64,000 nt of DNA from Xenophilus sp. Marseille-Q4582. GTDB taxonomy: Bacteria; Pseudomonadota; Gammaproteobacteria; Burkholderiales; Burkholderiaceae_C. Below the pieces are notes generated by a model, which saw only the letters and a program-made list of their open reading frames with translations, made no database searches and was not told the origin of the DNA. The position numbers and the translations under genes were made by a program. Positions within the stretch are counted from its first letter, which is position 1, and each line of letters begins with the position of its first letter. The stretch is taken from the NCBI RefSeq assembly GCF_916700565.1, contig NZ_CAKAKO010000001.1:868001-932000 (forward strand), read 5' to 3'. Shown here piece by piece: positions 1-9,167 of the stretch.

Positions 1-324
1 GTCGATGCGGCCGTCCTCCAGCATCTCGAAGGAGGCGGCCAGCGACACGGGCATCGCCTGAATGCGCAGCGGCCGCTTGAGTTCGCTTTCCATCTGCTGC
101 ACCACCGCCTGGCACACCGACCAGGAGAAGCCGGCCGGCCTGCCCTGGCCGTCGTAATAGGCGAAGGGCGGCGCGCTGTCGCGCACGCCGATGCGGATCA
201 CGCCTTCCGACTGGATCCGCGCCAGCGTGCCGCCAGCGCCGTTGGGCTGCGCGTGCCCCGGCGCCGCACCAAGGAATGCCAGCGCGAGACCCACGCCCCG
301 TGCCCAGTTCATGACCTGCTTCAT
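1..324 (-). CDS. Amino-acid ABC transporter periplasmic binding protein (N-terminal 108 codons only)
   Basis: The gene runs off the left edge; the visible 108 codons are the N-terminus. It starts with a signal peptide (M-K-Q-V, a hydrophobic stretch, then G-H-A-Q as the likely cleavage point) followed by GTLARIQSEGVIRIGVRDS and PPFAYYD, the usual opening of family-3 solute-binding proteins such as GltI for glutamate/aspartate. It would bind an amino acid in the periplasm and pass it to an ABC permease, whose genes should lie to the left. The start at 324 is preceded by GAGGGGG at 5-6 bases; an in-frame ATG at 312 is a weaker alternative. The 241 bp between it and mnmH must hold its promoter. 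The substrate is an inference. Confidence 0.85.
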   Translation of the reverse strand, partial: MKQVMNWARGVGLALAFLGAAPGHAQPNGAGGTLARIQSEGVIRIGVRDSAPPFAYYDGQGRPAGFSWSVCQAVVQQMESELKRPLRIQAMPVSLAASFEMLEDGRID

Positions 325-565
325 GTGACCCCCTCGACGTCTTGTGGTTGTGACGGGCGGAATGTAGAAGTCGGCCTGCGGGGCGCGAGAGTAAAAAATC
401 AACAGTTCCTTTCGTGGCGCAGCGATGACAGCAGAACGTGTGAGGGACTGCACGGACGGCGGGGCTTGCGGCCCGCCTTCGATTGTCAGGAAATGTGCCG
501 AAGCCCACTCAGGAGTGGGGTTGGCGGCAGATGAGGCCCTTGCCTGGCGCGCCTGCAGTCGGCGC

Positions 566-1624
566 TCAGCCAGCCTCGCCGGCTTGCAGCAGCCGCTGCG
601 CCAGGCCTTCCAGCGCGGCATCCGAGAGGTCATCGGTGCTGCAACTGCGGCGCTGCGCCCAGCGGTGGAAATGCCGGGCGTGCGAGCGCGCATAGTGCGG
701 GTCGTAGTGCAGCGCCATCAGTTCGGCGAACAGCGCGCGCAAATCGCCCGCGCGGGCCCAGGCCTGCCAGCGCGCCACGGTTTCCTTGCCGTGCGCTTCC
801 TTGAAATGGCCCAGCAGCGCGGCGAAGGCCTCGGGGTCCTCGCCCAGGTCGGCATAGTCGCGCAGCAGGTAGGCCAGCCGGGCTTCGCGCGTCGCCTGCA
901 GTTCGACGATGGGCGCCTCGCGCATGCGCGTCACCAGCCCGGGTGGCAGGGCCAGGCGGCCGATGCGCGGACTCTCGCCTTCGATGAAGACGGGCCGCGT
1001 CAAGTCGAAGCGGGCCAGCTCGGTGGCCAGCAGGGTCTCGAAGTGCTTCTGCGACGGCTGCGGCACCCCGCGCCGTGCCCCCAGCAGCGAGCCGCGGTGG
1101 CCGGCCAGCCCTTCCAGGTCCAGCACTTGCGCGCCCTGCTGCGCCATGTGCTGCAGCAGCCGCGTCTTGGCGCTGCCCGTGGCGCCGCACAGCACCACCA
1201 GCGGCAGCCGCGGGCTGCGCTGCGCGATCTCGTCGATCACGTGGCGGCGAAAACTCTTGTAGCCGCCTGCGAGCTGCTGCGCGTCCCAGCCGACCAGGCG
1301 CAGCCAGTTCACCATGGCGCCGCTGCGCAGGCCGCCGCGCCAGCAGTAGACCAGCGGCTTCCAGTGCGCGGGCTGTTCGTGGAAGCGTTCGCGCAGGTGC
1401 CGCGCCAGATTGGCCGCCACCATGGCGCCGCCCACGCGCCGGGCCTCGAAGGCGCCAGTCTGCTTGTAGATCGTGCCCACGATGCGGCGCTCTTCGTCGT
1501 CGAGCACGGGGCAGTTGATGGCACCGGGAATGTGGTCGAGCGCGAACTCGGCGGGCGAGCGCGCGTCGATGACCGTGTCGAAGCGAGCGATGTCGCCGAC
1601 ACGGACGGGGCCGCGTGTGCTCAT
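566..1624 (-). CDS. mnmH: tRNA 2-selenouridine synthase
   Basis: This enzyme replaces sulfur by selenium (through a geranylated intermediate) in 2-thiouridine at the wobble base of certain tRNAs, using selenophosphate. The 352-residue protein has the two expected parts: an N-terminal rhodanese domain with the catalytic cysteine in YCWRGGLRS (Cys94) and a C-terminal P-loop domain with CGATGSAKTRLL (147-154). The P-loop has Ala where Gly is usual in GSGKT. Its length is close to the roughly 360 residues of the family. It lies 31 bp downstream of the isomerase gene on the same strand, so the two may be co-transcribed. The selenophosphate synthase gene selD is not in the window. Confidence 0.93.
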   Translation of the reverse strand: MSTRGPVRVGDIARFDTVIDARSPAEFALDHIPGAINCPVLDDEERRIVGTIYKQTGAFEARRVGGAMVAANLARHLRERFHEQPAHWKPLVYCWRGGLRSGAMVNWLRLVGWDAQQLAGGYKSFRRHVIDEIAQRSPRLPLVVLCGATGSAKTRLLQHMAQQGAQVLDLEGLAGHRGSLLGARRGVPQPSQKHFETLLATELARFDLTRPVFIEGESPRIGRLALPPGLVTRMREAPIVELQATREARLAYLLRDYADLGEDPEAFAALLGHFKEAHGKETVARWQAWARAGDLRALFAELMALHYDPHYARSHARHFHRWAQRRSCSTDDLSDAALEGLAQRLLQAGEAG

Positions 1625-1655
1625 GGCCTGGGCCTTCGACGCGCAGCGGCGGCGC

Positions 1656-2018
1656 TCAGGCCAGCCGCTCCTTCACATAGCTGGCGCGGTCCATGTCCAC
1701 GATCTCCACGCTCAGCTGCAGCATCAGGCCGGCGGGGCGGGGCAGTTCGGCGCGCAGCACGGTGGCGATGCGCTCGGCCAGGTCCTTCTTGGCCTCGGGG
1801 CTGCGGCCAGCCATCAGGCGCAGCTGCGCATGCACGAAGGCGCGGCCCTCGGCTTGGTTGCCGACGCGGTAGTCGTCGAGCGCGAGCACGCGGGTCTTGA
1901 GATCGGCCTCGTCCAGGATCTCCGGGCTGGCCGTGACGCTGCGATTGAGCGCCGGCACGATGCGCTCGAAGGGGAAGTCGCCCAGGTTGCGGCTGTGTTC
2001 GATGACGAGATGGGGCAT
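1656..2018 (-). CDS. 5-carboxymethyl-2-hydroxymuconate isomerase family protein (tautomerase superfamily)
   Basis: The 120-residue protein begins MPHLVIEHS; after removal of Met, Pro becomes the N-terminal residue, the catalytic base of the tautomerase superfamily. The central FVHAQLRLMAGRSPEAK resembles the HpcD/CHMI family of homoprotocatechuate degradation. The frame stays open upstream to 2147, but only the ATG at 2018 puts Pro at position 2, which decides the start. No other aromatic ring-cleavage genes are nearby, so the substrate is uncertain and the family name should not be read as proof of a homoprotocatechuate pathway. It sits between a lipoprotein gene and mnmH, all on the minus strand. 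Confidence 0.8.
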   Translation of the reverse strand: MPHLVIEHSRNLGDFPFERIVPALNRSVTASPEILDEADLKTRVLALDDYRVGNQAEGRAFVHAQLRLMAGRSPEAKKDLAERIATVLRAELPRPAGLMLQLSVEIVDMDRASYVKERLA

Positions 2019-2073
2019 GGCGGATGGCGTGTGAGCGGAGTGCAGAAGGGGGCGGGCCGGCCGGTGCGGTGAC

Positions 2074-2493
2074 TCAGGGCTCGGGGGCGGGCGCTGCGGG
2101 CCCAGGCCCGCGCGAAGGCGTGGACGTGGGTGGCGCCAACCCGGCATCGCGCAGCGCTTGCTGGGCTTCGGGCTGCGTCGGGTCGTAGTCGCGCGCCTGC
2201 TGCTCGGCGGCCTGGCGTTTGGCGCGGTCGGCGCTCGTGGGTTCGCGAAAGCGCACGTGCAGGCCGCTGCCGTCGTCCTCGTCGCTGAAGGCGTCGATGG
2301 CGGCCCCCACGCCCTTGCCGGTCAGCCGCGCGGTGCCGATGGCCGCTTCGGCCGCGAGGCCCACCGCGCCGGCGCCCACGCTGACGGCGGTGCCGGCCAC
2401 GCTCACCACGGCACAGCCCGTGAGCACGGCGGCGCCGAGCAGGCCGGCCAGCAGTGCCCGCGCCGGGGGACGGGGCTGGCCGGGCGCTGTCAT
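2074..2493 (-). CDS. Small predicted lipoprotein (139 aa), coupled to the upstream lipoprotein gene
   Basis: I do not recognise a named family. The protein starts MTAPGQPRPPARALLAGLLG and has a lipobox LTGC, so it should be lipidated and anchored on the periplasmic side. A glycine/alanine-rich stretch after the cysteine (VSVAGTAVSVGAGAVGLAAE) is followed by a hydrophilic, proline-rich tail with DPTQPEAQQALRDAG. Its start codon overlaps the stop of the preceding lipoprotein gene as ATGA (2490-2493), so it is probably made by translational coupling and forms an operon with metG. The frame is open further upstream to 2607, but the lipobox and the overlap support 2493. Confidence 0.7.
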   Translation of the reverse strand: MTAPGQPRPPARALLAGLLGAAVLTGCAVVSVAGTAVSVGAGAVGLAAEAAIGTARLTGKGVGAAIDAFSDEDDGSGLHVRFREPTSADRAKRQAAEQQARDYDPTQPEAQQALRDAGLAPPTSTPSRGPGPAAPAPEP

Positions 2494-2783
2494 GGCTTGA
2501 CCGCGGCGGGTGGGCTCGTCGTACCCGCTGGCGCAGCGGCCGGCTCCTGCTTCGCCGCCTTCAGCTCTTCGGGCGTCATCAGCTGGGGCGGCGGCAGGGC
2601 GGGCCACTTGTCACGCGAGTTGGGCTCGACATTCGGCGTGCCCACGCTCACCCCCACGGCCGCGCCGCGGTTGGAGGCGGCCACGCCCACGCCCGTGCTG
2701 CCGCAGCCGGCCACGAGCAGGGCCACGGCCAGGCCGAGGCCCGAAGCGACGCCAAGGCCGGCGCAAGCGGTGCGCGCAACCAT
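2490..2783 (-). CDS. Small predicted lipoprotein (97 aa), coupled to metG
   Basis: The 97-residue protein opens with [20 protein letters not shown] and a lipobox LVAGC, giving a predicted lipoprotein with a short mature part that includes NSRDKWPALPPPQLMTPEEL and an alanine/proline-rich end. I do not recognise a functional family. Its ATG shares a base with the metG stop codon (TGATG, 2781-2785), and its own stop overlaps the next start, so metG and the two lipoproteins form a tightly coupled set. No binding or catalytic motif is visible. A role in envelope assembly is possible but unsupported. Confidence 0.7.
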   Translation of the reverse strand: MVARTACAGLGVASGLGLAVALLVAGCGSTGVGVAASNRGAAVGVSVGTPNVEPNSRDKWPALPPPQLMTPEELKAAKQEPAAAPAGTTSPPAAVKP

Positions 2784-4978
2784 CAGCGCACCCGCATGCC
2801 CGGCAGCGCGCCGGGGAAGGGCTCGAGCACGAAGATGCCCGGATGGGCCGCCTCGTCGGCATGGCTGGCGGCCAGCACCATGCCTTCGGAGAGGCCGAAC
2901 TTCATCTTGCGCGGCGCCAGGTTGCCCACCAGCACGGTGAGCTTGCCCACCAGCTGCTCGGGCTGGTAGGCGCTCGCGATGCCGCTGAACACGTTGCGCG
3001 TCTTCGGCTGGCCGGCCTCGTCCTTCTCGCCCACATCCAGCGTCAGGCGCAGCAGCTTGGTCGAGCCTTCCACGGCCTCGCAGGCCAGGATCCTGGCGAT
3101 GCGCAGGTCCACCTTGGCGAAGTCGTCGATGCCGATGGTCTCGGCCAGCGGCTCGCCGCCGGGGGCGTTCGGGTCGGCCACGGGTGCGGCCTTCTTGGCG
3201 GCCTTGGCGTCCTTCTTCGCAGCGGCGGCAGGGGCTGCAGCCGCGGCTTCGGCCGGCGGCTCGAACAGCGCGTCGAGCTGCTTCGCGTCCACGCGCTGCA
3301 TCAGGTGCTGGTAGTCGCCGATGACATGGCCGGCGCCCAGCAGGCGGGCGGCGTCGTGCCATTGGAGGGGCTCGATCTGGAGGAAGGACTCGGCCTGCAC
3401 GGCCAGCGCGGGCAGCACGGGCTTGAGGTACAGCGCCAGCAGGCGGAAGGCTTCGACGCAGGTGCTGCACACGGCCTGCAGGCGCGCGTCGGCGCCTTGC
3501 TGCTTGGCCAGCTCCCAGGGCTTGTTGGCGTCCACGTACTCGTTCACGCGGTCGGCCAGCAACATCACTTCGCGCATGGCGCGGGCGGTGTCGCGCTTTT
3601 CGTAGGCCTCGGCCACGGTGCCGGCCTGTGCCTGCAGCGCGGCCAGCAGCGCCTGCTCGGCCGCGCCGGCGGCGCCGAGCTGGCCGCCGAAGCGCTTGGA
3701 CAAGAAGCCCGCCGCGCGGCTCGCGATGTTCACGAACTTGCCGATCAGGTCGCTGTTCACGCGCGCCATGAAGTCATCGCGGTTGAAGTCGATGTCCTCG
3801 TTGCGGCCGTTGAGCTTGGCCGCCAGGTAGTAGCGCAGCCATTCGGGGTTCATGCCCAGCTGCAGGTACTTGAGCGGGTCCAGGCCGGTGCCGCGGCTCT
3901 TGCTCATCTTCTCGCCGTTGTTCACGGTGAGGAAGCCGTGCACGCAGACCTTGTCGGGCGTCTTGCGGCCGCTGAACTTGAGCATGGCGGGCCAGAACAG
4001 CGTGTGGAAAGTCACGATGTCCTTGCCGATGAAGTGCACCTGCTCCAGTTCGGGCTGGGCCATGTACTGCTCGAAGGTCATGGCCGTGGGGTTCGGCGTG
4101 TCCTCGTCCACGTCGGCCTCGATGCGGGCCTTGTCCAGCAGGTTCTTGAGCGAGGCCAGGTAGCCCACGGGCGCATCGAGCCAGACGTAGAAGTACTTGC
4201 CCGGCGCGTCGGGGATCTCGATGCCGAAGTAGGGCGCGTCGCGGCTGATGTCCCAGTCGCCCAGGCCTTCGCTCTTGGTGCCGTCGGGGTTGTCGCGCAC
4301 GCCGAACCATTCCTTGACCTTGTTGGCCACCTCGGGCTGCACGTGCACGCCGTTCTGCGTCCATTCCTGGAGGAACTGGACGCAGCGCTCGTCGGAGAGC
4401 TTGAAGAAGAAATGCTCCGAGTTCTTGAGCACCGGCTTGGCGCCCGACAGCGCCGAGTAGGGCTCGATCAGGTCCGTGGGCGCATAGACGGCACCGCACA
4501 CCTCGCAGTTGTCGCCGTACTGGTCCTTGGCATGGCAGCGCGGGCACTCGCCCTTGATGTAACGGTCGGGCAGGAACATGTTCTTCTCGGGGTCGAAGAA
4601 CTGTTCGATGGTGCGCGTCTCGATCAGGCCGGCGGCCTTCAGATCCTGGTAGATGGCCTGCGCCAGCTCGGTGTTTTCCGGGCTGTGCGTGGAATGCCAG
4701 TTGTCAAAGCGGATGTGGAAGCCGTCCAGGTACTGCTTGCGGCCCGCGGCGATGTCGGCCACGAACTGCTCGGGCGTCTTGCCGGCCTTTTCGGCCGCGA
4801 TCATGATCGGCGCGCCATGCGCGTCGTCGGCCCCCACGAAGTTGACCTGCGCGCCCTGCATGCGCTGGAAGCGCACCCAGGTGTCGGCCTGGATGTACTC
4901 CAGCATGTGGCCGATGTGGAAGGGGCCGTTGGCATACGGCAGCGCGGTGGTGACGAAGATCTTGCGCGGGGCGGACAT
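2783..4978 (-). CDS. metG: Methionyl-tRNA synthetase
   Basis: Charges tRNA-Met and initiator tRNA with methionine in the cytoplasm. The 731-residue protein carries the class I signatures HIGH (21-24, in GPFHIGHML) and KMSKS (in [13 protein letters not shown]), and a zinc knuckle [17 protein letters not shown] typical of the long MetG type. After an alanine/lysine-rich linker (about 590-620) the C-terminal part ([20 protein letters not shown] onward) is the Trbp111/EMAP-like tRNA-binding domain that also dimerises the enzyme. The length fits the bacterial two-domain class. It is divergent from the isocitrate dehydrogenase gene, with about 216 bp between the two starts. Downstream it is coupled to two lipoprotein genes. 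Confidence 0.97.
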   Translation of the reverse strand: MSAPRKIFVTTALPYANGPFHIGHMLEYIQADTWVRFQRMQGAQVNFVGADDAHGAPIMIAAEKAGKTPEQFVADIAAGRKQYLDGFHIRFDNWHSTHSPENTELAQAIYQDLKAAGLIETRTIEQFFDPEKNMFLPDRYIKGECPRCHAKDQYGDNCEVCGAVYAPTDLIEPYSALSGAKPVLKNSEHFFFKLSDERCVQFLQEWTQNGVHVQPEVANKVKEWFGVRDNPDGTKSEGLGDWDISRDAPYFGIEIPDAPGKYFYVWLDAPVGYLASLKNLLDKARIEADVDEDTPNPTAMTFEQYMAQPELEQVHFIGKDIVTFHTLFWPAMLKFSGRKTPDKVCVHGFLTVNNGEKMSKSRGTGLDPLKYLQLGMNPEWLRYYLAAKLNGRNEDIDFNRDDFMARVNSDLIGKFVNIASRAAGFLSKRFGGQLGAAGAAEQALLAALQAQAGTVAEAYEKRDTARAMREVMLLADRVNEYVDANKPWELAKQQGADARLQAVCSTCVEAFRLLALYLKPVLPALAVQAESFLQIEPLQWHDAARLLGAGHVIGDYQHLMQRVDAKQLDALFEPPAEAAAAAPAAAAKKDAKAAKKAAPVADPNAPGGEPLAETIGIDDFAKVDLRIARILACEAVEGSTKLLRLTLDVGEKDEAGQPKTRNVFSGIASAYQPEQLVGKLTVLVGNLAPRKMKFGLSEGMVLAASHADEAAHPGIFVLEPFPGALPGMRVR

Positions 4979-5194
4979 CGGGTGGGGCGCTCGCAGAACA
5001 GGAAGGGGAACACGGGGCCGGGCCGGCGCAGGCCGGTCGGCTGCGGCACGGGCGCACCGGGGTGCGCAAAGACGGCCAAAGGACGGGCATTTTAGGCAGC
5101 GTCACCGCGGTGCGCCGTGCGCGCGGCTATGCTCGACCGTGCCGCGGTGGGCTGTCGCCACCGCGACGCCTCCTCGCTGATCCAGGACTCCGCC

Positions 5195-6238
<1,044 letters not shown>

Positions 6239-6245
6239 GCAACGT

Positions 6246-6938
6246 ATGACCCTGCCCATCCTTTCCCCTGCCGAAGCCCGCGTGCTGGGCGTGCTGATCG
6301 AGAAGCAGCGCACCGTCCCCGACAGCTACCCGCTCACCCTGAACAGCCTGCTGGCCGGCTGCAACCAGAAGACCAGCCGCAACCCTGTGCTGGAGCTGAG
6401 CGAGGCGCAGGTGCAGGACGCCCTGGACAGCCTGCGCCGCCAGAGCCTGGTCGACGAAAGCAGCGGCGGCCGTGCCCTGCGCTACAGCCACAACGCCGAC
6501 CGCGCGCTGCGCCTGCCCTCGCAGTCCGTGATCCTGCTGGCCGTGTTGATGCTGCGCGGCCCGCAGACCGCGGGCGAATTGCGCATCGCCAGCGACCGCA
6601 TGCACAACTTCGCCGACATCTCGTCGGTGGAAGGTTTCCTGGACGAGATGGCCGAGCGCGCCGCCGGCGCGCTGGTCGTGAAGCTGCCGCGCCTGCCGGG
6701 TGCGCGCGAGGCACGGTGGGCGCATCTGCTGGCAGGTGCGGTGGAAGTGCCAGCCGCAGCCGCTTCTGCCGACGCAGCGCCGGGCGGGTACGGCCCCATC
6801 GCCGATGTGGCGGCCGGCGAAGTGGCCGCGCTGCGCGCGCAGGTGTCGCGGCTGGAGGGCGAGCTCGCGCACGTCAAGGGCCTGGTGGCGCGGGTGTATG
6901 CGGAGTTGGGGTTGCAGGAGTCAGAGGATGAAGCCTGA
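6246..6938 (+). CDS. yceH: YceH family (DUF480) protein
   Basis: A 230-residue cytoplasmic protein of the DUF480/UPF0502 family. Its N-terminus [44 protein letters not shown] is the hallmark of this group, which folds as tandem winged helices. [16 protein letters not shown] and the C-terminal coiled-coil-like segment ([20 protein letters not shown]) are also visible. The biological role is not established. It starts 7 bp after the isocitrate dehydrogenase stop, so the two are very probably one transcript. It is the last clearly native gene before the accessory segment. Confidence 0.9.
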   Translation: MTLPILSPAEARVLGVLIEKQRTVPDSYPLTLNSLLAGCNQKTSRNPVLELSEAQVQDALDSLRRQSLVDESSGGRALRYSHNADRALRLPSQSVILLAVLMLRGPQTAGELRIASDRMHNFADISSVEGFLDEMAERAAGALVVKLPRLPGAREARWAHLLAGAVEVPAAAASADAAPGGYGPIADVAAGEVAALRAQVSRLEGELAHVKGLVARVYAELGLQESEDEA

Positions 6939-7124
6939 CTGCATCGGATGACGAAAATCGCCAGAAACGTCGGTCGCATACCGGCCAGAAGCAGCCGGTC
7001 GGCTTGATAGAGCAGAGCGTCCGAATCTTGCGCATTGCTGCCGTCGAGATCGCATCGCACGACGAACCTGCTCCCGTAGAAGCCACATGCAGGCCTGATG
7101 GCATTTAACTGCGAGTGAAATCTA

Positions 7125-7154
7125 TTGACAAGACTTTCGCTCTCGCTCTACATT
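7125..7154 (+). promoter_or_regulatory. Candidate sigma-70 promoter
   Basis: A perfect -35 hexamer TTGACA (7125-7130) is followed after 18 bases by TACATT (7149-7154), or after 17 by CTACAT. It points toward the inverted repeats and the truncated frame at 7450. A consensus -35 is rare in this GC-rich window. Confidence 0.55.
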
Positions 7155-7165
7155 AGTCCTCAAGG

Positions 7166-7182
7166 GTGAGCGATTCGCTCAC
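7166..7182. repeat. Perfect inverted repeat just after the promoter
   Basis: GTGAGCG-ATT-CGCTCAC: 7-bp arms with a 3-base loop, about 12 bp after the -10. It could be an operator near the transcript start or an RNA hairpin at the 5' end. Confidence 0.5.
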
Positions 7183-7185
7183 GCG

Positions 7186-7203
7186 ATCTTCAAGATTGAA
7201 GAT
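7186..7203. repeat. Second perfect inverted repeat
   Basis: ATCTTCA-AGAT-TGAAGAT: 7-bp arms with a 4-base loop, directly following the first repeat. Together they would give the transcript two adjacent 5' hairpins, or form a double operator. Confidence 0.5.
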
Positions 7204-7449
7204 TTCTCCAGCAGGAACGAAGGTTTGCTCTTCGCCAATCGCAAGTTTGGCGCTGGGTGTGACCATCACTCAGCTTTCGTCGGCTCAGGTCCCGGTATCC
7301 CCGGAACTCGATGTCCGGCGCGGACGACTAGGTCGCAGGGGCGGCTTGGCCAGTTCAGGAACGGTGGTGGGCTTCCGGGGCATCAGCAACTCCTTCCGGC
7401 TTTCGCTTTCTGCGGCTTGGGCGATGTCGCCCGGACTTGGAGATTTCCC

Positions 7450-7554
7450 ATGCAGTCTTCTGACTTGAAGAAACTCGTGGTCGAGCTGGATGACTGGCTC
7501 GATGCGCGAGGTGGTTTGCTTGATGCCCCAGCTCGGGACGAGTTGAAGGCTTGA
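7450..7554 (+). pseudogene. Truncated 34-codon frame whose stop codon is supplied by the IS3 element
   Basis: ATG at 7450 has a good ribosome binding site (TTGGAGA, 6 bases before). The peptide begins MQSSDLKKLVVELDDWL, is charged and looks helical. The reading frame ends at TGA 7552-7554, and these three bases are the first three of the IS3 terminal inverted repeat. The native gene therefore ran further and was cut by the element. Its continuation is not obvious to the right of the element (from 8870) in any frame. I do not recognise the family. The long leader upstream suggests post-transcriptional control, which is inference. Confidence 0.5.
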
Positions 7555-7590
7555 ACCGCCCCGGCTTTCGCGGAGGCTGGTTGGCTTGAG

Positions 7591-8499
7591 TCAGGCCGAG
7601 CTGGCCTGCCGCTCAAGATTGCGATAGTAGGTGGTCTCGAACTCGGCGGGCGGCACGTAGCCCAGCGGGGCCATCAGCCGATGGTTGTTGAACCAGGACA
7701 CCCACTCCAAGGTCGCTAACTCCACCGCCTCTCTGGTCTTCCAGGGCGCCCGGCGATGGATCAACTCGGCCTTGTACAGCCCGTTGATCGTCTCTGCCAG
7801 AGCGTTGTCGTAGGAGTCGCCCTTGCTGCCCACCGATGGCTCGATGCCGGCCTCGGTCAACCGCTCGGTGTAGCGAATGCTGACGTATTGCGACCCGCGG
7901 TCGCTGTGACACACGAGCGAGCCTTCCTGGCCGGGCTGGCGGGCGTACAGGGCCTGCTCCAGGGCATCGAGCACGAAGTCCGTGCGCATGCTCGTGCTCA
8001 CCCTCCAGCCCACGATGCGCCGCGAGAACACGTCGATCACGAAGGCCACGTACAGCCAGCCCTGCCAGGTGGACACGTACGTGAAGTCGCTCACCCACAG
8101 CTGGTTCGGGCGCTGCGCGCTGAACTGCCGGTTGACCAGGTCCTGCGGGCATGGAGCTCGCGCATCGCCGATCGTTATGCGCACCACTTTGCCGCGCACG
8201 ACCCCACGCAGCCCCATGCGGCGCATCAGGCGCTCGACGGTGCAGCGCGCCACCGTGTGGCCTTCGCGTTGCAGTTGCCGCCAGACCTTGTCAGCGCCGT
8301 AGACCCGCAGGTTGGCCTGCCACACCCGTTCGATGTGGGCCATCAGTTCCTGGTCTCGCTGGGCTCGGCCGCTGAGCAAGGCCGCATCGCGCTGCCGGGC
8401 AGCGTGCCGCCGGTAGGCCGATGGGGCGATCTGCAGCAGCCTGCAGATCGGCTCGACCCCATGCCGCTGGCGGTGCCGGTCCACGAAGGCGTACATCAC
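7591..8499 (-). CDS. IS3-family transposase OrfB (DDE integrase core)
   Basis: The catalytic half of the IS3 transposase, 302 codons from the GTG at 8499. An N-terminal HTH_21-like part ([20 protein letters not shown]) precedes the rve integrase core, where the DDE residues can be seen: Asp in WVSDFTYV, Asp in HSDRGSQY and Glu in [17 protein letters not shown]. It overlaps the end of orfA by 4 bases in the -1 frame. As in relatives it is probably made as an OrfAB fusion by -1 frameshifting; the run TTTTTC in the last 14 codons of orfA is a candidate slip site, with no stop in the -1 frame between there and orfB. Confidence 0.93.
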   Translation of the reverse strand: MMYAFVDRHRQRHGVEPICRLLQIAPSAYRRHAARQRDAALLSGRAQRDQELMAHIERVWQANLRVYGADKVWRQLQREGHTVARCTVERLMRRMGLRGVVRGKVVRITIGDARAPCPQDLVNRQFSAQRPNQLWVSDFTYVSTWQGWLYVAFVIDVFSRRIVGWRVSTSMRTDFVLDALEQALYARQPGQEGSLVCHSDRGSQYVSIRYTERLTEAGIEPSVGSKGDSYDNALAETINGLYKAELIHRRAPWKTREAVELATLEWVSWFNNHRLMAPLGYVPPAEFETTYYRNLERQASSA

Positions 8500-8816
8500 T
8501 TCAGCCGGCGGTCGAGCTCCGCCTGGGCGAAAAACGCGCTGGCCAGCTTGAGGATCTCGTTGGCGCGGCGAAGCTCGCGCACTTCGCGCTCCAGTTCTTT
8601 GACGCGCTTGGCCTCGGCCGTGGTCACGCCTTCGCGTTGACCCGTGTCACGCTCGTGCTGACGCACCCAGTTCAGCAGCGTCTGCGGCGTGCTGCCGATC
8701 TTGCCGGCGATCGATACAACCGCCGCCCATTGCGATTCGTGCTCCTCTCGGTGCTCGAACACCATGCGCACCGCACGCTCGCGAACCTCCGGCGAAAACT
8801 TCACTGACTTCCTCAT
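8496..8816 (-). CDS. IS3-family transposase OrfA
   Basis: A 106-residue protein beginning [19 protein letters not shown]. Its helix-turn-helix ([24 protein letters not shown]) binds the terminal repeats, and a leucine-zipper-like coiled coil follows ([18 protein letters not shown]). The C-terminal [10 protein letters not shown] is typical of IS3 OrfA proteins. It starts about 54 bp inside the right terminal repeat, and its end overlaps orfB. Confidence 0.92.
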   Translation of the reverse strand: MRKSVKFSPEVRERAVRMVFEHREEHESQWAAVVSIAGKIGSTPQTLLNWVRQHERDTGQREGVTTAEAKRVKELEREVRELRRANEILKLASAFFAQAELDRRLK

Positions 8817-8869
8817 GATGGCTCCATCTTCTCAAACGAGGGAGCCTCCGCGAAAACCGGGGCGGTTCA

Positions 8870-9110
8870 CAGAGCCGACGACGCCGAGCGTTGCGTCGAC
8901 AGTTGGGCTCGATGTTCTGCCTTTCTAACCTTTGCGCCATCCAGTGCCGTCTTTCGCACCTCCATTTCTGACAGGCTGAAGTCCGCCAGCAGCGGTCACC
9001 CGCCGCGAAGCCGCGAGCGACAGCTCCGGGCACGTAGCCGTCCTTGCAGGTACAGCGACGCCGTCTTTCTCGCACGATTTCAGCTGCCATCGCAGCATGA
9101 CCTGGAGAAC
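8870..9110. other. Orphan segment between the IS3 element and the cysI operon terminator
   Basis: No recognisable gene. Two minus-strand frames are open towards the element. One begins at an ATG near 9092 and is arginine/cysteine-rich (MAAEIVRERRRRCTCKDGYV). The other reads EMEVRKTALDGAKVRKAEH and stops at the TGA that begins the right terminal repeat of the element. They may be fragments of an older mobile element or chance frames. I cannot assign either. Confidence 0.4.
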
Positions 9111-9141
9111 AAAAAACGGCCACCCCTTCGGTGGCCGTTTT
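9111..9141 (-). terminator. Intrinsic terminator of the cysI-DUF934 operon
   Basis: Perfect 12-bp stem AAAACGGCCACC / GGTGGCCGTTTT (9113-9124, 9130-9141) around a 5-base loop, with six T residues on the minus strand. It lies 27 bp after the DUF934 stop and can also work on the plus strand. Confidence 0.85.
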
Positions 9142-9167
9142 CGGAGTCGATGCAGTGGGTTGCAGCG

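Larger units (their letters stand above)
6939..7449. other. Lower-GC region without an assignable gene, with a promoter and inverted repeats
   Basis: No full gene is visible in these 511 bp, and base composition is visibly less GC-rich than on either side. The left part (about 6943-7146) has an open stretch of roughly 67 codons on the minus strand reading GFYGSRFVVRCDLDGSN; it may be the remnant of a lost gene, but I cannot name it. From 7125 rightwards lie a good sigma-70-like promoter and two inverted repeats, then about 245 bp that could be a long transcribed leader for the short frame at 7450. The whole block, cut off by the IS3 element at 7552, looks acquired. Confidence 0.5.
7552..8869 (-). 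mobile_element. IS3-family insertion sequence, complete, 1318 bp
   Basis: Both ends carry a near-perfect inverted repeat of about 27 bp starting TGAACCGCCCCGG and ending TTTCGCGGAGGCT, with one mismatch at position 14 (C left, T right). Between them lie overlapping orfA and orfB on the minus strand, as in IS3-family elements. No target duplication is visible: the left flank is AGGCT and the right flank CAGAG. That suggests recombination or an adjacent deletion after insertion. Both reading frames look intact, so the element may be active. The subgroup (IS51- or IS407-like) cannot be decided by eye. Confidence 0.92.

Noticed and set aside
2510-5095. Plus-strand frame of about 860 codons opposite metG and the lipoproteins
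   Set aside because: Shadow of metG; no domain is recognisable and the composition is typical of antisense GC-rich frames.
7225-7449. Extending the 34-codon frame upstream to an ATG at 7225
   Set aside because: The added segment has no convincing protein character, and the ATG at 7450 has its own good ribosome binding site.
8870-9110. Second insertion-sequence fragment
   Set aside because: Arg/Cys-rich frames resemble mobile-element debris, but no terminal repeat or transposase motif is present.
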